A DNA stretch of 12,525 bases, from positions 1-12,525 of the forward strand of contig JAFGFR010000333.1 in assembly GCA_016930955.1 (NCBI GenBank), read 5' to 3'. Of the stretch, positions 7,446 through 12,525 are shown piece by piece. The first letter of the stretch is position 1, and each line of letters begins with the position of its first letter. Under the pieces are notes generated by a model, which did no database searches, was not told the origin of the DNA, and was given only the letters and a program-made list of their open reading frames with translations. A program made the translations under genes and the position numbers. The stretch is from Victivallales bacterium (GTDB lineage Bacteria; Verrucomicrobiota; Lentisphaeria; Victivallales; JAADHT01).

Positions 7446-9116
7446 ATGATCGAGAAGTACGAATGCCCCGACTGCGCCGGTTCCATAGAATGGGATGACC
7501 AGCGAGAGGATGAGTTCATATTTTGCCCGAACTGCAACTGCAAGCTGCGTTCGCCTTCTGCGGCGGCCTTCAAGCCTGGGAAGAAAATCGGGGACTACGA
7601 GGTAATCCGCCGTCTGGGTGTTGGGGGTATGGGGGAGGTCTATCTTGCGGAACAGAAATCCATGATGCGCCCGGTGGCTTTGAAGATACTTCAGAAGTCC
7701 CTGGTTGAGGACGGGCAGTATCTGGAGAGGTTCTTCGCCGAAATCCGTATGCTCGCCAGAATCGAGCATCCGAATGTGGTCAGGGCTATCGAAACCGGCT
7801 ATTTGGAGGAGGATGGCATATACTTCTTCTCCATGCGTTACGTGGAGGGTGAGGATCTCAAGAAACGTCTGGACAGCCAGGGGAAGATGCCTGAGGAAGA
7901 TGCTTTGAATGTGATCATGCACGTGGGTTTGGCTCTGGACTATGTATGGAACAAGTACCAGATCATTCACCGCGACATCAAGCCTGCGAATATAATTGTC
8001 ACCCCCGAAGGGGAGGTTAAGCTGATGGATCTTGGGATATCCAAGTCTTTGAAGGACAAGACTCGAGCGGATCTGACGATGGCCGGGATGATGGTCGGGT
8101 CGCCTTATTATGTCAGCCCTGAGCAGGCCAGGGCCGAGAAGGACATAGACTTCAGGGCGGACATGTACTCTCTGGGCGCGTCTTTTTACCATATGCTCAC
8201 GGGGAAGCTGCCTTTCGAGAGCGAGAATGCCATGGCGATAATTGCTGCCCACATCACTGATCCCGTACCCGACCCGAGGACTTTGGTGCGGGGTATTTCC
8301 GAGAGGAGTGTGGCAATACTCATGCGCATGATGGCGAAGAAGAAACAAGATCGCTATCTGTCGTGGGACGAGGCGATAGATGATATCGAGGAGGCGATTA
8401 ACCGCATCGAGTTGAGGAATGCTGGCAAGAAGACCTCGCTTCAGTCGGCTGTGGCTTTAAGGAACATCCAGTCGAGAGGGGAGCTTGGCGGTTCCGGGAA
8501 GTCTCTGGCATCTGTTCCCAGTGCGGCGGGCAGACCCCCGATGCAGACTGCTCCAACAAGAGAGAAGCCCTCTGCCTCTCTGCCCAGTCCTCTCGCAGGT
8601 CTCATATCGAATCTTTATGTTCGCTTCATCTTTCTTGTTCTGGCGCTTTTTTTAACTTTTGTGACTTTTTTTACAATTCTCCGTAAATGGACGGTGGAGG
8701 AAAGGGAAAGGGAAGCGGTGCTGAGGTTCGACGAGGCTATGGGCTACATATCTGAGATGCCCATGTCCAGAAAGGGTTTCAGGGAGGCTCTGCGTCTTCT
8801 GGTGGAGGTGAAGAGGGTCAACATAAGGAGATATAACGATCTTGCGGACGAGCAGATCGAAGGTCTGAAAACAAAATTCCTCAGGCACCGCGAGGCTGAG
8901 AAGCGGCAGATGGCAGGTGATGCGCTGAAAGAGTTGAAAAGGAAATCAGGCGAACTCGAAACGGCTGGACGGTTCAGTGAGGCTCTGGACTTATGGCTCG
9001 CCTACGAGAGGGATGGTGCGTTCTCGAAAGAGCTCGCACGTGAGATAAGGGAAGCTATAGTCTATTTTACAAGAAAGACAAAAGAGGGTTTATCAAGGCA
9101 TGGGGGGATTGATTGA
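7446..9116 (+). CDS. Membrane Ser/Thr protein kinase with N-terminal zinc ribbon
   Basis: This 556-aa Hanks-type (PknB-like) kinase phosphorylates Ser/Thr of unknown targets. Its N-terminus has CPDC (C7, C10) and CPNC (C27, C30), a probable zinc ribbon. The kinase domain spans about 50-322: Gly loop GVGGMGEV (58-65), Lys80, Glu99, catalytic HRDIKPAN (175-182), DLG (195-197, a common bacterial DFG variant), SPE (224-226) and D239. All catalytic residues are kept, so it should be active, and it is an RD kinase. A Ser/Pro-rich linker (about 340-385) leads to one TM helix (about 391-412). About 140 charged, helical residues then lie on the outer side. Their last part, GRFSEALDLW, looks TPR-like; there are no PASTA repeats. 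ATG 7446 follows AGGA at 7431-7434. The stop is directly followed by the start of the glycosyltransferase, so the two are probably coupled in translation. Confidence 0.93.
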   Translation: MIEKYECPDCAGSIEWDDQREDEFIFCPNCNCKLRSPSAAAFKPGKKIGDYEVIRRLGVGGMGEVYLAEQKSMMRPVALKILQKSLVEDGQYLERFFAEIRMLARIEHPNVVRAIETGYLEEDGIYFFSMRYVEGEDLKKRLDSQGKMPEEDALNVIMHVGLALDYVWNKYQIIHRDIKPANIIVTPEGEVKLMDLGISKSLKDKTRADLTMAGMMVGSPYYVSPEQARAEKDIDFRADMYSLGASFYHMLTGKLPFESENAMAIIAAHITDPVPDPRTLVRGISERSVAILMRMMAKKKQDRYLSWDEAIDDIEEAINRIELRNAGKKTSLQSAVALRNIQSRGELGGSGKSLASVPSAAGRPPMQTAPTREKPSASLPSPLAGLISNLYVRFIFLVLALFLTFVTFFTILRKWTVEEREREAVLRFDEAMGYISEMPMSRKGFREALRLLVEVKRVNIRRYNDLADEQIEGLKTKFLRHREAEKRQMAGDALKELKRKSGELETAGRFSEALDLWLAYERDGAFSKELAREIREAIVYFTRKTKEGLSRHGGID

Positions 9117-10820
9117 ATGGCCGTTTACGAAGAGACGATGCCGAGAAGGCTGACCTTGGCAATTTGCCTTGCCGTGGCCTTTTTGCTCATGTATTCTCCT
9201 TTTCAGCTTGGGTCATGGCAGCTAAGGAGGCGTGAGGATCGTTATGCGGCGATGGCCTATGAGATGGATTTGTCAAGGCCGAACACGGTTGTTCATGGGG
9301 AACAGATCCCGTTCCATTATCCCTTATATCCCTGGCTTGTGTCGCTTTTGCTTAGATTTGGGATTGGCATGGAGTTCTCGCTTCGAGTAATATCTGTGGG
9401 GTCTCTGGCGATTTTAACCATTTTGGCATGGGAAGCGGGTAGGAGGGCTGTGGACGAGCGGGCGGGGTATGTTTCGGCCGCGATGATGTTTTCGAGTTTG
9501 ATTATCTTCGAGAAGACCCTGGATGGCTATCCTCATATGACCGGTCTGTTGTTTCTTTTCTCTGCATGGCTGGCATGGTTCACTTATGGAGTGGCGCGGG
9601 GTCAATGGAACCGTGCCTGGCTGATTTCATTCACTCTTTGCGGATTGGGTTTCAACACGATAGGCTGGGCTGCCATAATCTTTTTTGCCGTCCCGTTGGT
9701 CTTCATGCGTCGGCCGATGACGGTATGGGCGAAGCTCAGAAAGCCAGGCTTCTTTCTCGGGGTGGCATTGTTTTTTACATTCGTGATGCTCTGGGGTGTG
9801 CCCAGATGGCTTCTTGGCAGGGACAATCCTCTTCAGTCCATCGAGGTTTTCCCCGAGACGTTTGGTGATGTCGCCTTGCATCTGGCGTGGTTCCCGTTCG
9901 ATGTGCTTCTGCGTTTCTTCCCATGGACACTTCTTGCCTGGCCTGCGTTCTGCGTGGCATTTGCAGCCATTGACCGTAACCCCATCTTCAGCCGTTTTCT
10001 CAGGACCATAGTGATATCGTTGTTTTTTTTATTGTGGTTTCTCCCGCTTTCGGATGCCAGGAATTTGATATTTCTGGCTCCGCCTATATCTGTGCTGTGC
10101 GGCATAAACTATGCACTTCTGGTCAGGAGGCACGGGAAACAGCTTCACGGGCTGCTTGGCATTTTTTCTTTCGGGTCCGCCGTCGCGGGTGTAGGAGTGA
10201 TAATCTTCTACACGACATTTTTCCCTTGGTCTCTCGACATCGGCTTCATCCCCGAGAACTTGGATTTCAGAGATAGCCACAGGGTAGTTGGGATACTTCA
10301 AGCTCTGCTTGCGGTCGGGATGGCATGCTACGCCATATACATGAGGCGAAGGGGACTGACCGTCATGATGCACTCGCTGCTTGTTTGTGTCTCGTTTACA
10401 CTTCTCTTCTGGGCCATCCATATACCCCATCGTGCTTTGCTGGACGAGGAGAGGTGTCTTGGCAAAGCTTTTGCCGAGGCGCTCAGGGGTGATCTTTTGT
10501 TGAATTCGTGGGAGCCCTTGCCATCCGACCTGACGGTCTACAAGGGGCCTGGAGTTTCCGGTCTGGTCTCCCCCTGCCTTTATATGGGCGCTAAAGTCAA
10601 GAAGATTTACAGGCTCGATGAGCTTCCCGGAGATGTTGAAAAGGTTTACGTGATAGGCACGGAGTATCCAGTGTCGCCTGACCGCACTTGGGAGTATGTT
10701 ACCCCGAAGGATATTTTTGACAGCCCTTCCGACCCCTATGTGTACAGGGGGACGAGGTTCTATATTTTTAAGGGTGTCAGGCTGTCCGTAAAGCCCCCCC
10801 GAAATAACGGGCAACTTTAG
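9117..10820 (+). CDS. ArnT/PMT-like GT-C membrane glycosyltransferase
   Basis: This 567-aa polytopic protein is likely to move a sugar from a polyprenyl-phosphate donor to an envelope acceptor. After TM1 (about 11-29) comes the first outer loop with E40-D41-RYAAMAYEM, the acidic, catalytic-loop pattern of the ArnT/PMT_2 group. It is followed by FHYPLYPWL (66-74), which corresponds to the family's PPLYYWL-like segment. Around ten more hydrophobic segments run to about 433. A hydrophilic C-terminal domain (about 440-560) follows. The length matches ArnT-type enzymes (about 550 aa). The ATG directly follows the kinase stop (TGAATG, no gap). The G-rich run GGGGGG at 9102-9107 may act as a weak ribosome site. 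Met8 (9138) is an alternative start. Donor and acceptor cannot be read from the sequence, so lipid A modification is only one option. The family call is moderate because these enzymes diverge widely. Confidence 0.78.
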   Translation: MAVYEETMPRRLTLAICLAVAFLLMYSPFQLGSWQLRRREDRYAAMAYEMDLSRPNTVVHGEQIPFHYPLYPWLVSLLLRFGIGMEFSLRVISVGSLAILTILAWEAGRRAVDERAGYVSAAMMFSSLIIFEKTLDGYPHMTGLLFLFSAWLAWFTYGVARGQWNRAWLISFTLCGLGFNTIGWAAIIFFAVPLVFMRRPMTVWAKLRKPGFFLGVALFFTFVMLWGVPRWLLGRDNPLQSIEVFPETFGDVALHLAWFPFDVLLRFFPWTLLAWPAFCVAFAAIDRNPIFSRFLRTIVISLFFLLWFLPLSDARNLIFLAPPISVLCGINYALLVRRHGKQLHGLLGIFSFGSAVAGVGVIIFYTTFFPWSLDIGFIPENLDFRDSHRVVGILQALLAVGMACYAIYMRRRGLTVMMHSLLVCVSFTLLFWAIHIPHRALLDEERCLGKAFAEALRGDLLLNSWEPLPSDLTVYKGPGVSGLVSPCLYMGAKVKKIYRLDELPGDVEKVYVIGTEYPVSPDRTWEYVTPKDIFDSPSDPYVYRGTRFYIFKGVRLSVKPPRNNGQL

Positions 10821-10846
10821 ACTTTTTGTTTTTGAGGCGGTATATT
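10817..10846 (+). promoter_or_regulatory. Possible promoter for the RAM-domain gene
   Basis: TATATT at 10841-10846 is a good -10 box. The best -35 at proper distance is TTAGAC (10817-10822), 18 nt upstream and a poor match. Initiation near 10853 would leave a leader of about 35 nt that contains the strong AGGAGG site. The 67-bp gap, wider than the other joints, also suggests separate control. This is a match by eye only. Confidence 0.3.
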
Positions 10847-10887
10847 GATCCGTTTGATTTGTGATGAACAACTAACAGGAGGATGGC

Positions 10888-11163
10888 ATGGTAACGGCAA
10901 TCGTGTTGATAAATGTTGAGAGGCCCAAGCTCAAGGATGTGATAGATTCCGTGCTGGGGACTGAGGGGGTTACGGAAGTATATGCTGTAGCCGGAGAGTA
11001 TGATCTCGTGGCAATAGTCAGGGTTGCAGACAACAAAAGCCTGTCGAAAATAGTTGTTGACAGAATGCCCCACCATATACCCGGGATAACCCATGCCAAG
11101 ACACTGTTTGCTCTTGAGGCCTACTCGGAGAAGGACTTAGCGGCTATTTTCGGGATATGCTGA
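10888..11163 (+). CDS. Stand-alone Lrp/AsnC ligand-binding (RAM) domain protein
   Basis: This 91-aa protein matches only the C-terminal effector domain of Lrp/AsnC regulators; no helix-turn-helix precedes it. The ferredoxin-like beta-alpha-beta-beta-alpha-beta pattern is clear: AIVLINVE strand (4-11), helix, VTEVYAVAGEYDLVAIVRV (28-46) with the G-x-YD turn, helix, then a final strand leading into ITHAKTLFAL (67-76). Such single-domain proteins form dimers and larger rings that bind amino acids or other small molecules, and may pair with full-length Lrp proteins. The ATG is fixed by AGGAGG at 10877-10882, 5 nt upstream and the strongest ribosome site in the window. It lies 67 nt after the GT-C gene. 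Its 3' end overlaps the opposing histidine kinase gene by 27 bp. Its ligand is unknown. Confidence 0.88.
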   Translation: MVTAIVLINVERPKLKDVIDSVLGTEGVTEVYAVAGEYDLVAIVRVADNKSLSKIVVDRMPHHIPGITHAKTLFALEAYSEKDLAAIFGIC

Positions 11164-12525
11164 AGACTCATCACCCTGGCCGGTGGATTGTGGGGATGGA
11201 TTGGATTTACCCCTCTCGATGGGAATGAGGATTCTGAATGTGGTCCCTTCCCCGATATCCGACTCGACCTTGATGGTCCCGCTGTACTTCTTGATGGTGT
11301 CGAGGCAGGAGTGGAGGCCATAGCCGCGCGTTGATATCCCGTTCTTATCCTTGGTGGAGAACCCGAACTCGAATATCTTCTCGTGTATCTCCTCTGGGAT
11401 GCCGGGCCCATTGTCTATGACCTCGGCAACTGCCAGACCTTCCTCCTCCCCGGCACCATTGTAAAGCTTGATGAGCAGGAAGTAGTCCTTGTTCTCCTTG
11501 TGCTGGTCAATGGCCTCCACGGCGTTCTTTATGAGGTTCATGAAGACCTGTGTCATCATTGAGGGGTCTATAAGCACTCTCGGGACATCTTCCGAGAGCT
11601 GCATATCGAGTCTGATGCCATGCCGGTTGCAGCTTTCCTCGAAAATCTTTACCGAAGAATCGATGACAGTTACCAGTGAGGTCATATTCTCGGTTCCCAG
11701 CTCTCCTACGAAGCGCTGCTGAAGCTCGATGATCTCGCTGATATGCACAAGTTTCTCTTTCAGGGACTTGAGAAGCGTGGCGGTCTGTTTTTTCCTGTCG
11801 CAGAGGTGTTTCAGCAGCTCTCTGATAGCATCGAGGTACTGCTTTCCCGACTCGTCTTGGGAGAGGAACCTCTGTGCGTTGCCGTCTTTAATCTCCGACT
11901 CAATTTTAGGGAGAAGCTCCTTGAGTATGAAAAGCTCGGCCTGTGGTTCCTCCTCGGGATTCTTCTCGCTGAGGTCGTGCACGGTCAGTTTGGCCACGGT
12001 GATGGCATTGCCTATATTATGGATTATGCCTGCGGAGACCTGGAGCATGCCCTCCTCTCTGGCATTCTGTAGTTTTTCCTCGTGTTCCCTTCGCTCGCGG
12101 AAGGCTCTGATGCCCTTTAGCCCGAGGGTTGCTATCTCGTTTAGTCTCACGAGGTTTCTTCCGTTTTCGGGAGATATCTTGTGCATGTCGAAGTCGTCTC
12201 CGGAGACGATCATCACCACTGCGGCAATGTCGGAGCCCAGCCTTATCGGTGAGACCAGCAGCCGGGGGGCGAGTCTTGCGAAGTTCGCGGGGAGCCACTC
12301 GGGCAGGTCTTTGTGAAAGAAGGCGAAGCCGCTTTCCTTGCAGGCCTTGTTGATCTGTTCTATCGTGAAGGGTATTTGAATCTCCTTGAAGAACTCGATA
12401 TGTTTTTTGGGGTGGGCGAGGAGCTGTTGCTCGACTTGGGCTGGAACCTCGCGCAACGGGGGGAAGGTGCCGGCGACAGCGCATCCTTGAAGCCTGCCTT
12501 CGCCATTTAGAGTAAGCACTGCGGC
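11137..12525 (-). CDS. Sensor histidine kinase, HNIGN type, with GAF-like domain (5' end cut by window)
   Basis: The frame is open to the right edge, so the gene starts outside; 462 residues are visible, numbered here from the first seen. Residues 1-145 look like a GAF-type sensor, with strand LVSPIRLGSDIAAVVMIV and a closing helix. A short charged helix follows. The phospho-acceptor His is H169 in GIIHNIGNAIT, an H-box variant. A long helical hairpin (about 175-275) ends in VHISEIIELQQRF, as in the kinase group with HNIGN boxes. The ATPase domain has the N box NLIKNAVEAI (N330, N334), G1 DNGPGIP (371-377), F box FGFSTKDK and G2 GYGLHS. No TM helix is seen in the visible part. The tail after about 437 is Ser/Pro-rich. 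No response regulator is in the window. It runs against the RAM gene and overlaps its 3' end. Confidence 0.93.
   Translation of the reverse strand, partial: AAVLTLNGEGRLQGCAVAGTFPPLREVPAQVEQQLLAHPKKHIEFFKEIQIPFTIEQINKACKESGFAFFHKDLPEWLPANFARLAPRLLVSPIRLGSDIAAVVMIVSGDDFDMHKISPENGRNLVRLNEIATLGLKGIRAFRERREHEEKLQNAREEGMLQVSAGIIHNIGNAITVAKLTVHDLSEKNPEEEPQAELFILKELLPKIESEIKDGNAQRFLSQDESGKQYLDAIRELLKHLCDRKKQTATLLKSLKEKLVHISEIIELQQRFVGELGTENMTSLVTVIDSSVKIFEESCNRHGIRLDMQLSEDVPRVLIDPSMMTQVFMNLIKNAVEAIDQHKENKDYFLLIKLYNGAGEEEGLAVAEVIDNGPGIPEEIHEKIFEFGFSTKDKNGISTRGYGLHSCLDTIKKYSGTIKVESDIGEGTTFRILIPIERGKSNPSPQSTGQGDESSAYPENSR

Noticed and set aside
7341..8348. 335-codon open frame on the minus strand across the kinase gene
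   Set aside because: It lies antisense to the zinc ribbon and the kinase catalytic core, and its translation is His/Arg/Leu-rich without family features.
10798..10834. CCCG/CGGG stem followed by T-runs at the end of the GT-C gene
   Set aside because: The stem has only 4 bp, lies inside the coding sequence, and the T-rich part starts more than 10 nt later and is broken by G. It is too weak to call a terminator.
10029..10871. 280-codon open frame on the minus strand over the GT-C gene end
   Set aside because: It is antisense to a polytopic membrane protein and shows no domain or start signal.
11165..11190. CACC/GGTG mini-hairpin just after the RAM gene
   Set aside because: The stem is 4-5 bp with no T-run on either side, and it lies inside the histidine kinase coding sequence.

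Overview
The window carries nine protein genes, packed tightly, and no RNA gene, insertion sequence, CRISPR array or phage gene that I can see. The set of families suggests a Gram-negative-type bacterium with an elaborate envelope. It includes an MCE lipid-transport protein, two GT-C membrane glycosyltransferases, a Ser/Thr kinase with an N-terminal zinc ribbon, and a sensor kinase of the HNIGN type. Many Ile codons are ATA and many Arg codons are AGG. This mix would fit a Planctomycetes/Verrucomicrobia/Lentisphaerae-like or deltaproteobacterial-like lineage, but the sequence does not fix the phylum.

Layout. (1) Positions 1-153 are non-coding. They hold a short GC-rich run of repeated GAGCG/GCGTCGGC units and a 9-bp hairpin downstream of the first operon. 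(2) Positions 154-4096 are a minus-strand operon read mce -> TMTC-like glycosyltransferase -> KamA-family radical SAM aminomutase. Its joints are 11 nt and an ATGA overlap. (3) Positions 4097-4243 are a divergent intergenic region. (4) Positions 4244-10820 are a plus-strand run read clpC -> two-TM hypothetical protein -> zinc-ribbon Ser/Thr kinase -> ArnT/PMT-like GT-C transferase, with gaps of 42, 43 and 0 nt. (5) Positions 10888-11163 hold a stand-alone Lrp/AsnC ligand-binding (RAM) domain gene with a strong Shine-Dalgarno, perhaps from its own promoter. (6) Positions 11137-12525 are a minus-strand histidine kinase cut by the right window edge. Its 3' end overlaps the RAM gene tail-to-tail by 27 bp.

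How the genes may work together. The left operon joins lipid transport, protein or envelope glycosylation and a probable beta-lysine-forming enzyme. The right run joins a general protein-quality-control unfoldase to a membrane kinase that is directly abutted by a second GT-C transferase. A shared theme of envelope maintenance and stress is plausible, but it is inferred from gene order only. Most genes belong to known families. The less explained parts are the 193-aa membrane protein, the hydrophilic insert in the TMTC-like protein, and the kinase/glycosyltransferase pairing.
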